A stretch of 64,000 bases of DNA. It comes from JAWKXU01 sp020446465 (GTDB lineage Bacteria > Pseudomonadota > Alphaproteobacteria > Sphingomonadales > Sphingomonadaceae). The stretch's first letter is position 1. The number at the start of each line of letters is the position of its first letter. The notes under the pieces are model-generated. The model saw nothing but the letters and a program-made list of their open reading frames with translations. It searched no databases and was not told the DNA's origin. Positions 48,277 through 56,835 of the stretch are shown one piece after another. Location of the stretch: assembly GCA_041396845.1 (NCBI GenBank), contig JAWKXU010000001.1, positions 186,001 to 250,000 on the forward strand, read 5' to 3'. The position numbers were made by a program, and so were the translations under genes.

Positions 48277-48293
48277 CCCTCCTTTCTGGAGGG
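48277..48293 (-). promoter_or_regulatory. Hairpin sequestering the Shine-Dalgarno of the 375-residue membrane protein
   Basis: On the minus strand CCCTCC-AGAAA-GGAGGG forms a perfect 6-bp stem whose 3' arm is the Shine-Dalgarno, 4 nt before ATG 48272. Translation should be low unless the stem is opened. Confidence 0.6.
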
Positions 48294-48360
48294 TGGCTGC
48301 CAGTCATTTGCACCCCGTTCGGGGGAAAGAGCGAAATCCGTCCTGAAAATTACGGCAGGT

Positions 48361-48600
48361 TCAATTGGAGCTTCGCGGAATCGTCCCGCTGTTTCGCTCC
48401 AGATCGAGCATGGTGAGCTTCGCCGCCTCTACAGCGCGATTAGGGCCGGATGCTTCGCCAATGCCCATTGCTCCACGACCGCCTATCTCCTTCAAGACAG
48501 CCCGTAGGTCCGCAAGATCGACTGCGATCAGTTGATCGTCCATGATCTTCACCAACGTTCCAACCATTTCTGTCATTCGGTTGAGTGCGGGGTCAGACAT
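48361..48600 (-). CDS. 79-residue protein resembling the FtsZ T7-loop/helix-8 segment
   Basis: A small protein from ATG 48600, with AAGGAG about 8 nt upstream. Residues 24-33 (LIAVDLADLR) match the FtsZ T7 loop (E. coli GLMNVDFADVR), keeping both Asp (28, 31) but with Ala for Asn. Residues 44-60 (AMGIGEASGPNRAVEAA) match the following FtsZ segment (MMGSGVASGEDRAEEAA), with one extra residue between the blocks. No GTP-binding G box is present. It is the first gene of the minus-strand operon ending with the coupling ATPase. It may bind host FtsZ, or be a relic; it is intact and well started, so a relic seems less likely. Confidence 0.7.
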   Translation of the reverse strand: MSDPALNRMTEMVGTLVKIMDDQLIAVDLADLRAVLKEIGGRGAMGIGEASGPNRAVEAAKLTMLDLERNSGTIPRSSN

Positions 48601-49324
48601 GGCGGCGGCTCCTTTGTGTAAGGACAGAACGGTAACATGGAGCCATCGATCGAGGCCATAGGATACGGCACGTTTCGGAATACGGTCTCGGGGCGACAAT
48701 TGAGATAACCTATGCGGCTTTAGAGCCTGTTTTCTGCGTTAGCACGTTCCGCAAGATGTGCGTTTGTATTACAAAATCCTGCGCCTTCTGCTCCGGTTTT
48801 GCCAAACGCTCCTCTTGGCAAGGGGCACCCGCTGCGCGTTCCCCGTTGCATCCCCTCCGGCCAAATGGCGCTTGCACGTAACCAATCCAGCCTGACAACG
48901 GGTCAGACAGGATCGGTGCCTTTCAGCGCCATCGGGGTGACTTCGGCTCTCCCCGCCAGGCATACGGAAGTATGCCTTCCCCCATCGACAAGGGGCGTGC
49001 CTGACCCCTTTGAACCCAGCCGCCTCCAGCGCGGCGAAGGAGCACTTCATAGCTCCCCTCGACCCCATCGACCATTTCATGGAGACCAACCGTTCGCCGA
49101 TTGGATACCGCCACGGAATCGCCCGTGGATGCGACCAAAGGGGCTGGCGCCACCCCTCTGGACACCGACGGCGAACTGACTGCCGACTAGGCATCCAGTG
49201 GGGCTGATGATCCCCACAGCGAGATATTTCCGTGCCGCCGGCATCTTGGTGTGGGTTGAACAAACGACGAACTTGACCCATGGGCGACCCTGACTCATAG
49301 TGGGGTTAGCAACACATCAGAGGG
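48601..49324. other. Long intergenic region between divergent conjugation and defence operons
   Basis: About 720 bp with no convincing gene; open frames on both strands have poor composition. It must hold divergent promoters. Short hairpins such as CCCCATCGACAAGGGG (about 48983-48998) suggest structured leader RNA like those before other genes of the element. Confidence 0.45.
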
Positions 49325-49798
49325 GTGCGAACAACTTTGTACTATACGCCCGGCCAACTTAGGGACACCGTAGGCCTCTCAAAAGAGGCCTTTCGCCACT
49401 GGAAGCGCGTCGTCCCGGCGTTAGCCAACGGCAGGGGGCATGCTCCAAGCTTTTCCCCTGGTGACGTTCTCGCTTCTGCTGTTCTAAGGCGGATTACCGA
49501 TACAGCAGGTGTCCGAATTGGCCACCTTTCCGAAGTCGCGCCTGCAATTTTCGAAGTCTGCAATGCGTCCTCGTGGGAAGCGTTGCAAAATAAATGTCTG
49601 ATTATCGATCTCGAAAAGCGCACTTGCATTGCGGCAACCGATCCCACTCTTCCGGCAGGAGAGCTTGTGGTCGTATGTGCTCTTAGACCGACGGTCACGG
49701 CGCTCCAGTTCGAACTGGTTAATTCTGCCCAAAATCTCCGGACGCCTAGACTTCCTGTCACCAAGGGCGGGCAGGCGCGTAAAGGGGGCAGACGATGA
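49325..49798 (+). CDS. MerR-like HTH regulator of the restriction operon
   Basis: 157 residues from GTG 49325. The N-terminus YYTPGQLRDTVGLSKEAFRH and then FSPGDVLASAVLRRITD look like a MerR-type winged helix that reads a DNA site. The second half is not recognised. The stop overlaps the methylase start by 4 bp (ATGA), so it is likely the operon's controller protein, timing methylase and nuclease expression (inference). Confidence 0.7.
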   Translation: MRTTLYYTPGQLRDTVGLSKEAFRHWKRVVPALANGRGHAPSFSPGDVLASAVLRRITDTAGVRIGHLSEVAPAIFEVCNASSWEALQNKCLIIDLEKRTCIAATDPTLPAGELVVVCALRPTVTALQFELVNSAQNLRTPRLPVTKGGQARKGGRR

Positions 49799-52700
49799 CG
49801 ATCCTTCAATCGCATCCGTTGGATGAAACATGGAAGGCTCGCCTTGATCTAGCCGACCGGGATGCGCCCGAGCTGTATGAGAGCATCGAATCTGTTCGAA
49901 ACAGCCCACATGCAGGCGCAATCAGGGCGACGCTTGAGGGATTGGGCGCATCGGCAGTCTTCTGTGTCCAAGGCGTGCCAACCATAGTCATCCTTAATGT
50001 TGATGAGTATCAACGAGACACGGTGATCAATTTGCATGCGGCCCTCTGGAATCAGGGGCTGGCCAGCCTGCTTTTGGTTATGACCGATGATACCGTGCGT
50101 GCTTTTTCCCTTTCGCGAACGCCATACGCCAACCCCGGAGAGGAATTTGAGCGGCGCTGCCTTGTCGATACACTGTATGCTACGGCTGATGCGCTCGCCC
50201 TGAAGAACATCATATACGGAGCCGAATCGGGACGATTTTGGGAAGAGCATGCTGAATTTTTCAGGCCAAAAGAACGCGTCGATCAAGTTCTTCTCGAAAA
50301 CCTGACCAATTCTCACGGCCTGCTTTGCGATGCGAACCTATCCTCTGATGCAGCCCAAGCACTGCTCATCCAGACCATGTTCATTGCCTACCTTGAAGAC
50401 AGGCAAATCATTGGTGGGGACTACTTTAAAGCGGCCTCAAACAATGAAAGCGAAGGATTTTCCGCCCTTCTGCAATCCGGCAGTGTTCCGGCGCTCAATG
50501 TACTCTTCGCGTCATTGCGAAATGACTTTAACGGCGATCTTTTTGTCGCGCCTTGTTCCTTTGAGCCTAACGCAAAGCCACCGGGTATCAACCGCGACCA
50601 CCTTAACATTCTGGCACGCTTTCGTGCCGGACAAGAGGAAATGAGTGCTGGGCAACTGCGCTTCTGGGGCTACAATTTCAAGCATATACCGATCGAACTG
50701 ATCAGCGCCGTCTATGACCGTTTTTTGGGAGAACGGGAAGCTGAACGCCGCCAACACGGTGCGTATTATACGCCCATGTTTCTTGCAGATACTGTTGTCT
50801 CGCAAGTTTGGGATTCATTGCCTTCGACCACTAAAGGCAAAGGTGATTTTCTCGATCCGGCTTGCGGGTCGGGTGTATTTCTCGTCCGTTCGTTTCAGCG
50901 CCTTTGTGAACACTGGCGGGAGAAGCACAATACCCAAACCATTCGGTGGGATAGCCTGAAAAATATCCTGCTAAGGCTCCATGGCTGGGATTTGAATGGC
51001 AGCGCGGTACGTGTGGCCGTTTTCTCTCTCTATATTGCGCTGCTTGAACAGGTGAGTCCGCCAGACATCCGTTCGCTGATCAAACGCGGGAAAGTCCTGC
51101 CCGAACTTTGGGGCCGTACACTCAAGTGTCAGGATTTCTTTGCTGTCGATCCTGACAGCTCACTCGTTGATGTTATGATCGGCAATCCGCCCTGGACGAG
51201 CCGCCGTGGGCCGGACCGCTCCTCTGCTCAGTGGTCTGCGCAACACAATCTTCCAATGCCGGGTAAGGAAGATGCATGGGCCTTTACGTGGAAATCTATC
51301 CGCCATTTGCGGCAAGACGGCGTGATTGCATTCCTGCTTCCTGCGATGGGTTTCTTGCACAATCACGCCGAGACATCCGTCGACGCGCGGAACAAGCTGA
51401 TCTCGACGACCCGCGTAAAGCGCATCGTGAATTTTGCCGACCTGCGGTTCCAGCTCTTTGATGGCGCTATCAGACCCGCTGCCCTTATCATTTTCGGAAA
51501 GGCGGATGCGGAGCATCCTGCATACAGGTTTGAGTATTGGGCGCCCAAAGCCGATCTGAATTTAAAAGTGAAGCGACTGATCACGTTGAGCAGCGCAGAC
51601 CAGAGCTTCATCACGTCCAGGAGTGCCCTTGCAGATCCTTTGGTTTTCAAGCGCCGCCTTTGGATGAGCGAGCCGGATGCGAAGCTGTTTAGTTACCTTA
51701 CGGCATTGCCGAAATTGGGTGACCTTATATCCGATTATGGGAGAGAGCGGCGCACGCGTTCGGCTCCGTCCGAAGGCTGGATCATTGGCCAAGGATTCCA
51801 GCCGTACAATGCATCGAGTGGCAGCTCGTATCAGATGAGCACCCATGTCTCACAAACGCCCTATCTTGCCATCGGTGAGTTTCAGTCATTGGCACAACCA
51901 ATTGAAGGACTAACGCCCTGGCATTCGTCTCGGGTCAGACGCAAAGGGTTTGAAAGAGGCTTCGAGGCAGGGCCGCGTATTCTTGTCCCGCGGGGCGTCA
52001 GTATGGCGCAAATGCGCCTTCGAGCATCGTATGTCGAAGAGCCACTAACCTTTCAAGATATCCTTCAGGCGATTGTCTTGCCTAAAGGCGAGGAGCTTCG
52101 TGCGAAGCTCCTCGCCGCAATTCTAAACAGTAAGGTGGCAATCTGGTATGCCTTTCATGGCACAGCTTCTTTTGGCTCGGATCGGCCTGAGGTCAAGCAA
52201 GCGGAACTCATGCGATTGCCCTTTCCGCAACCCGCCGATTTGCCAGACCCGGATCGCGCCCGTGAATCTGGAAAGGAGTTGGTTGCGATTGTCGATAAAG
52301 CGTTGGCTTCGAGTCAAGGCGGGTTCTCGCTTCAGGGCGATACATCCGGGGTGCTGAAAAAAGTCGATGAGCACGCCTATGACTATTTCTGCCTTTCGCC
52401 CGACGAAATCACGCTGATCGAGGATGCAGTTCAGTTCATTCTTCCAGCGGTGCAGCCACACAGGGGCAGCTTTCCGGAGATTTGGAAAACAACGACTGAA
52501 AAGGAGAGATCAGAGTATGCGCAGGTGCTTGTGCGAGCGCTTGGCAACTGGTTCAGCAGCGACCAGATCGTCAATGTCAGCCTGGACGCACATAACAATG
52601 ATCTCGCAATTTTAAGGCTGACTCTCTGTCCAAGAAACAAAGAAACATCCTACACCGAGCGCGGCGATCCAGCTGTGCGTAACTTGCTTGCGCAGCTTTT

Positions 52701-52899
52701 CTCCAACATCCACCAGCCCTTACCGGGCAACTTTCAACTCATGCCGGATTTTCGAATTTTTCAGGGCAAAGACCTCTATCTTGTTAAGCCAATGCAAAAG
52801 CGCTTTTGGCTGCCTTCTTCGGCCCTTGCTGATGCGCACAGCGTTGCCCTTGATTTACAAGATTACACTGGTTCGCCCAAAGAGCAGGGTATTGCTTAA
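49795..52899 (+). CDS. N6-adenine DNA methyltransferase (Eco57I-type restriction-modification methylase)
   Basis: A 1034-residue enzyme. The AdoMet motif DPACGSG is at ~354-360 and the catalytic NPPW at 464-467, marking N6-adenine methylation. An N-terminal ~340-residue region precedes the methylase core, and a target-recognition-like C-terminal region of over 450 residues follows. No PD-(D/E)XK site is evident in its own N-terminus. Its stop overlaps the next gene's start (TAATG), and that gene has a nuclease-like motif, so the two probably form a restriction-modification pair. Confidence 0.9.
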   Translation: MTILQSHPLDETWKARLDLADRDAPELYESIESVRNSPHAGAIRATLEGLGASAVFCVQGVPTIVILNVDEYQRDTVINLHAALWNQGLASLLLVMTDDTVRAFSLSRTPYANPGEEFERRCLVDTLYATADALALKNIIYGAESGRFWEEHAEFFRPKERVDQVLLENLTNSHGLLCDANLSSDAAQALLIQTMFIAYLEDRQIIGGDYFKAASNNESEGFSALLQSGSVPALNVLFASLRNDFNGDLFVAPCSFEPNAKPPGINRDHLNILARFRAGQEEMSAGQLRFWGYNFKHIPIELISAVYDRFLGEREAERRQHGAYYTPMFLADTVVSQVWDSLPSTTKGKGDFLDPACGSGVFLVRSFQRLCEHWREKHNTQTIRWDSLKNILLRLHGWDLNGSAVRVAVFSLYIALLEQVSPPDIRSLIKRGKVLPELWGRTLKCQDFFAVDPDSSLVDVMIGNPPWTSRRGPDRSSAQWSAQHNLPMPGKEDAWAFTWKSIRHLRQDGVIAFLLPAMGFLHNHAETSVDARNKLISTTRVKRIVNFADLRFQLFDGAIRPAALIIFGKADAEHPAYRFEYWAPKADLNLKVKRLITLSSADQSFITSRSALADPLVFKRRLWMSEPDAKLFSYLTALPKLGDLISDYGRERRTRSAPSEGWIIGQGFQPYNASSGSSYQMSTHVSQTPYLAIGEFQSLAQPIEGLTPWHSSRVRRKGFERGFEAGPRILVPRGVSMAQMRLRASYVEEPLTFQDILQAIVLPKGEELRAKLLAAILNSKVAIWYAFHGTASFGSDRPEVKQAELMRLPFPQPADLPDPDRARESGKELVAIVDKALASSQGGFSLQGDTSGVLKKVDEHAYDYFCLSPDEITLIEDAVQFILPAVQPHRGSFPEIWKTTTEKERSEYAQVLVRALGNWFSSDQIVNVSLDAHNNDLAILRLTLCPRNKETSYTERGDPAVRNLLAQLFSNIHQPLPGNFQLMPDFRIFQGKDLYLVKPMQKRFWLPSSALADAHSVALDLQDYTGSPKEQGIA

Positions 52900-53576
52900 T
52901 GGTGGTTGGCGATCCGGGATATTGGGCAGATCATTTTACGTCTATTGATGAACGGCTTCTTGCACGCATAATCGCGCTCTGGCCGCAATGTCTTGCGGTG
53001 CTCCCAGAGAGTCCTGAAGAGGATGTGATCACCCTTAATCTCAGGAGTCTGCTGACGAAAGATGCCGAAGCCAGGCTCATTTTCTATTATCTTGAATACC
53101 AGTTCGAGCCAGAGGGCTTCACGCCGGACGGTCTGGCGTTCAGCAAAGGCCAAATTGATCTGGCCGTGATGCTTGATCAAGGCTACGCGCGGTACCTGGC
53201 GTACGAATGTAAGCGCCTGAACGTTCATTATAACGGCGCACGGCAATCACTTGCGACACCCTACGTTAATGAGGGAGTCCGGCGGTTCATAACCGAGCAA
53301 TATGCGGAAGGCCTTCCGGTTGGCTGTATGCTCGGTTACGTCCTTGATGGCGATGTAGAATTCGCTCGCGGGCGCGTTCATGCGGCTATCAATTCCAACA
53401 AGAGTCAAATTGGCCTGACAGGCGGCCCGGACACCGTCTCAGCAATTTCTGACGTGGAGCGCTTCACAACTGATCATACACGAGCTGCAAGCGGAAGCGC
53501 GATTCACGTCCGTCATTCATTTCTTCCTTTTCCGAGATCCACTTCGAAAGAACCAACAGAAAGGGGGACGGCCTGA
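52899..53576 (+). CDS. Putative PD-(D/E)XK restriction endonuclease partner
   Basis: 225 residues. GQIDLAVML (Asp87) and YLAYECKRLN (Glu103-x-Lys105) form a D...ExK nuclease pattern on adjacent strands, as in PD-(D/E)XK restriction enzymes. Upstream acidic residues could complete the site. No family name is recognised. Overlap with the methylase stop (TAATG) indicates tight coupling. The C-terminus is Ser/Thr/Arg-rich and may be disordered. Confidence 0.7.
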   Translation: MVVGDPGYWADHFTSIDERLLARIIALWPQCLAVLPESPEEDVITLNLRSLLTKDAEARLIFYYLEYQFEPEGFTPDGLAFSKGQIDLAVMLDQGYARYLAYECKRLNVHYNGARQSLATPYVNEGVRRFITEQYAEGLPVGCMLGYVLDGDVEFARGRVHAAINSNKSQIGLTGGPDTVSAISDVERFTTDHTRAASGSAIHVRHSFLPFPRSTSKEPTERGTA

Positions 53577-53731
53577 TGGAAACGTTGTGGACAACTAACT
53601 TGTCTCTGAATTCGGCAACATCCGCCGGCATTTGCATTTGCTACGCTTTAAGGTGAGGTCGGCTGTTCGCGACGTGGAACGGCTTTCTTCACCTGACAAC
53701 CAATTAAATTAACACGCGAGGGGGCGTCCGT

Positions 53732-55036
53732 TTGTCGCAGATCGTCGATAGCCTTAATCAGTTCGTTGCCTATGCCGCCCTACTGAAGGGCGATGAAAAA
53801 GGCGAAGCGCAGGTATTCTGTGACCGCCTTTTTCAGGCCTTCGGGCACGCAGGATATAAGGAAGCGGGGGCAACACTCGAAGAGCGGATCAAAAAGCAGT
53901 CCGGCAAAGGCACGTCATTTGCTGATCTTGTCTGGAAACCCCGCGTTCTGATCGAGATGAAGAAGGGTGGCGAGAAGCTGCACCTTCATTACCAACAGGC
54001 CTTTGATTACTGGCTGAACGCTGTTCCAAACCGACCTCGCTATGTAGTGCTGTGCAATTTCGATGAATTCTGGATCTACGACTTTGATCGTCAGCTCAAC
54101 GATCCTGTCGATGTTGTGACCATTTCGGAATTGCCGACGCGGTACACGGCCCTCAATTTTCTCTTCCCCGACGAGCGAAAGCCGATCTTCAACAATGATC
54201 GCGAAGACGTCTCACGCAAGACCGCCGACACGATGGCGTCACTGTTCAAAGCGCTCACTCGGCGGAAGAAAAATCCGATCCCAAGGCCGCAGGCGCAACG
54301 TTTTATCCTGCAAATGATGGTGGCAATGTTCGCAGAGGACATCGACCTTCTGCCATCCGGCATGGTAGTTACACTGATCGATGACTGTCTGACCAAAGGG
54401 CAGTCATCATACGACCTGTTCAATGGACTTTTCCAGCAGATGAACTCTGCAAAACGAGCAACGGCCGGAAGATTCAAGGACGTTCGCTATTTCAACGGCG
54501 GCCTTTTCTCGACAATCGAGCCTGTCGAGCTGAGCCGAGAAGAGCTGGAACTTATTGGGGGAGAGCACGGCGCAGCGACTGAGAACTGGTCGAAAATCAA
54601 CCCCGTGATCTTTGGCACATTATTTCAGCAAAGCATGGAGAAGGAAGAACGTCACGCTCTGGGCGCACACTTCACATCGGAGGCGGATATTTATCGTATC
54701 GTTGGCCCAACCATCATCAAACCGTGGACCGAACGGATTGATGCGGCAGCGCGCCTTCAGGATTTGATCGAAGTGCGACGAGAGCTGATGGAGTTCCGCG
54801 TTTTCGATCCAGCATGCGGGAGCGGCAATTTCCTCTATGTGGCTTATCGAGAGTTGGCGAAGCTTGATCTCCGCATTCTCGCCCGGATGGAAGAGAATTT
54901 CTCTGCCAAAAACGTTGCTAAGCAGGCCCGGACTGCCAGCATTATCAGCCCGCGACGGTTCTTTGGGTATGATGTGGATTCTTTTGGTGTCGAACTCACC
55001 AAGGTAACATTGATGCTCGCAAAAAACTGGCGTTAG
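53732..55036 (+). CDS. MmeI-like restriction-modification enzyme, N-terminal part (frame 1)
   Basis: 434 residues from TTG 53732 with GAGGGGG upstream. FADLVWKPRVLIEMKKGG carries Asp65, Glu75 and Lys77 with the same D-x9-E-x-K spacing as the nuclease site of MmeI. The AdoMet motif DPACGSGNFLY is near residue 358. The frame stops at TAG 55034-55036 right after KVTLMLAKNWR, in the middle of the methylase core. Reading -1 from the A_AAA_AAC at 55021-55027 restores the family sequence (LALDEAMATLGRDE) and a single ~966-residue enzyme. Confidence 0.85.
   Translation: MSQIVDSLNQFVAYAALLKGDEKGEAQVFCDRLFQAFGHAGYKEAGATLEERIKKQSGKGTSFADLVWKPRVLIEMKKGGEKLHLHYQQAFDYWLNAVPNRPRYVVLCNFDEFWIYDFDRQLNDPVDVVTISELPTRYTALNFLFPDERKPIFNNDREDVSRKTADTMASLFKALTRRKKNPIPRPQAQRFILQMMVAMFAEDIDLLPSGMVVTLIDDCLTKGQSSYDLFNGLFQQMNSAKRATAGRFKDVRYFNGGLFSTIEPVELSREELELIGGEHGAATENWSKINPVIFGTLFQQSMEKEERHALGAHFTSEADIYRIVGPTIIKPWTERIDAAARLQDLIEVRRELMEFRVFDPACGSGNFLYVAYRELAKLDLRILARMEENFSAKNVAKQARTASIISPRRFFGYDVDSFGVELTKVTLMLAKNWR
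55021..55027 (+). other. In-phase A_AAA_AAC heptamer at the frameshift
   Basis: Codons read GCA-AAA-AAC-TGG, so the heptamer has exactly the X_XXY_YYZ phase of a -1 programmed frameshift site. After a -1 slip the next codons are CTG GCG TTA, continuing the methylase. A loss of one A from an A7 run would look the same. The nearest downstream GGCC/GGCC hairpin (55047-55060) is weak and rather far. Confidence 0.6.
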
Positions 55037-55044
55037 ACGAGGCG

Positions 55045-56631
55045 ATGGCCACCCTGGGCCGCGATGAAATGGAATTAGGCTTCTATGACGGCCTCCCGCT
55101 CGACAATCTGGATGAAAACATCAAGCAGGTTGATGCGCTCTTCACGGACTGGCCGCCGGTGGAAACGATCATCGGTAATCCGCCGTTTCAGAGCAAGAAT
55201 AAGATGCAGGAAGAGCTGGGTGTTGAATACCTGCATAAGCTGCGAGCCCGTCACGCTGAAGTCCCTGGCCACGCAGACTACTGCGTTTACTGGCTACGGC
55301 TGGCACACGATCATCTAAAGGACGGCCAGAGGGCTGGGCTTGTTGGCACCAACACGATCCGCCAGAACTATTCCCGTGAGGGCGGGCTAGACTATATCGT
55401 CGCTGAAGGCGGCACGATTTCAGAAGCTGTTTCCAGCATGCCCTGGTCGGGGGAGGCGAATGTTCATGTATCGATCGTGAACTGGATAAAGGGCTCCCTT
55501 CCAGGAAAAAAGCGGCTCTACATACAGGAAGGGGCTGATCCAAACGCGGGATGGCACCACGAGGACCGAGAAGTCATATCATCCGCGTTATCATATGGAT
55601 TTGATGTCACAAAGGCGAAGCCTCTCGCTGCTAATTCCAAAAGCGATGGATGCCTGCAAGGGCAAACTCATGGACATAAGGGTTTCCTCATTTCGCCCAG
55701 CGAGGCGGCGGCAGAAATCCGAGCAAATCCAAAGAGTCGAGAGGTGCTTTTTCCTTACCTCATCGCCAATGACTTCCTTGGTCGCAAAGACCGCCAGCCG
55801 AGTCGCTATGTCATTGATTTTGGAGAACTGGACGTTCTCGGAGCAGCGCAGTATCCGGGACTGTTCGAACATGTGAAGACAAAGGTATTACCCACGCGGG
55901 AAAATGCAGCTCAAAAGGAGGAGAGCCGTAATAAGCCACTTCTAGAGCGCGACCCAAGCGTCAAAGTAAACCATCATCACGCGAACTTTTTGAAGCGCTG
56001 GTGGAGATTATCGTACCGCAGGTCGGATTTGATCGACATTATAGATGGAATTCCAAGATACATTGTGTGCGGCCGCGTAACAAAGCGTCCAATATTTGAA
56101 TTTGTTAGCTCAGAGATTCATCCCAGTGATGCACTATCCGTTTTTCCATTTGATGATGATTATTCGTACGGTATTCTACAGTCCGATATGCATTGGTCTT
56201 GGTTTACTGAAAGGTGTTCGACGCTGACCGAAAGGTACAGGTACACATCAAACACTGTTTTCGACAGCTTCGCCTGGCCTCAAGCCCCTACGAAGCGTCA
56301 GATACAGGCAGTTGCCCATTCCGCCCGCGCGTTACGTGAAGTACGTACGAAGCTTTGCTGTGAGCACGATCTTTCCCTTCGAGAGCTTTATCGGTCGGCG
56401 GAATTGCCGGGCATTCATCCCTTGGATGCCGCACATGAAGCTTTGGACCAAGCTGTGCGTAGGGCCTACGGTATGACAGCCAAGATAGACCCACTGAAGT
56501 TTCTCTTCGATCTAAATCAACGGTTGGCAAAGTCAGAGCGCGAGGGAAAGTCGATAACGGGACCGGGCCTTCCGCCTGCTTTTCAAAAGGACCCTGGCTT
56601 CCGGTCTGACGATTGCCTTCAGGTTGAATAG
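55045..56631 (+). CDS. MmeI-like restriction-modification enzyme, C-terminal part (frame 2)
   Basis: 528 residues if started at ATG 55045; in the frameshifted product it continues directly from 55027. It carries the catalytic NPPF of an N6-adenine methylase (GNPPFQSKNK, bases ~55174-55200), DYCVYWLRLAHDHL, GLVGTNTIRQ and then the specificity region (SFAWPQAPTKRQIQ near the end). Without the frame-1 part it lacks the AdoMet site, so it should be inactive alone. No strong ribosome binding site precedes 55045. Confidence 0.85.
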   Translation: MATLGRDEMELGFYDGLPLDNLDENIKQVDALFTDWPPVETIIGNPPFQSKNKMQEELGVEYLHKLRARHAEVPGHADYCVYWLRLAHDHLKDGQRAGLVGTNTIRQNYSREGGLDYIVAEGGTISEAVSSMPWSGEANVHVSIVNWIKGSLPGKKRLYIQEGADPNAGWHHEDREVISSALSYGFDVTKAKPLAANSKSDGCLQGQTHGHKGFLISPSEAAAEIRANPKSREVLFPYLIANDFLGRKDRQPSRYVIDFGELDVLGAAQYPGLFEHVKTKVLPTRENAAQKEESRNKPLLERDPSVKVNHHHANFLKRWWRLSYRRSDLIDIIDGIPRYIVCGRVTKRPIFEFVSSEIHPSDALSVFPFDDDYSYGILQSDMHWSWFTERCSTLTERYRYTSNTVFDSFAWPQAPTKRQIQAVAHSARALREVRTKLCCEHDLSLRELYRSAELPGIHPLDAAHEALDQAVRRAYGMTAKIDPLKFLFDLNQRLAKSEREGKSITGPGLPPAFQKDPGFRSDDCLQVE

Positions 56632-56693
56632 ACTCGTTTGCTTCCTCTCACTCTCCCTGAGATTCAACCGCGAACGTGGCTGAGGCCGACGGC

Positions 56694-56756
56694 CCGTCAA
56701 CGGCCTGCCCGATCCATTCGCCTGCACTGCATTCCGGCTCCCGTGTTGTCCGTTTC
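56694..56756 (+). repeat. Leader repeat copy 1, before ardC
   Basis: Two blocks shared with 57876-57930: CCGTCAACGGC/CTGCCCGATCCATTCGC and CTCCCGTGTTG-CCGTTTC. It is followed at once by a hairpin GACGGC-TGACGA-GCCGTC (56761-56778). It lies in the 204-bp leader of ardC. Confidence 0.7.
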
Positions 56757-56835
56757 GCCTGACGGCTGACGAGCCGTCTCATCACCCCAGCCTGGTCCCT
56801 TCGCGTCCTCAGGAACAGCGAAAGGAGATCAGGAC

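Noticed and set aside
48769..49281. A 170-codon minus-strand frame in the long intergenic gap
   Set aside because: Amino-acid composition (many Arg, Cys, Trp) is not protein-like and there is no ribosome binding site or homology.
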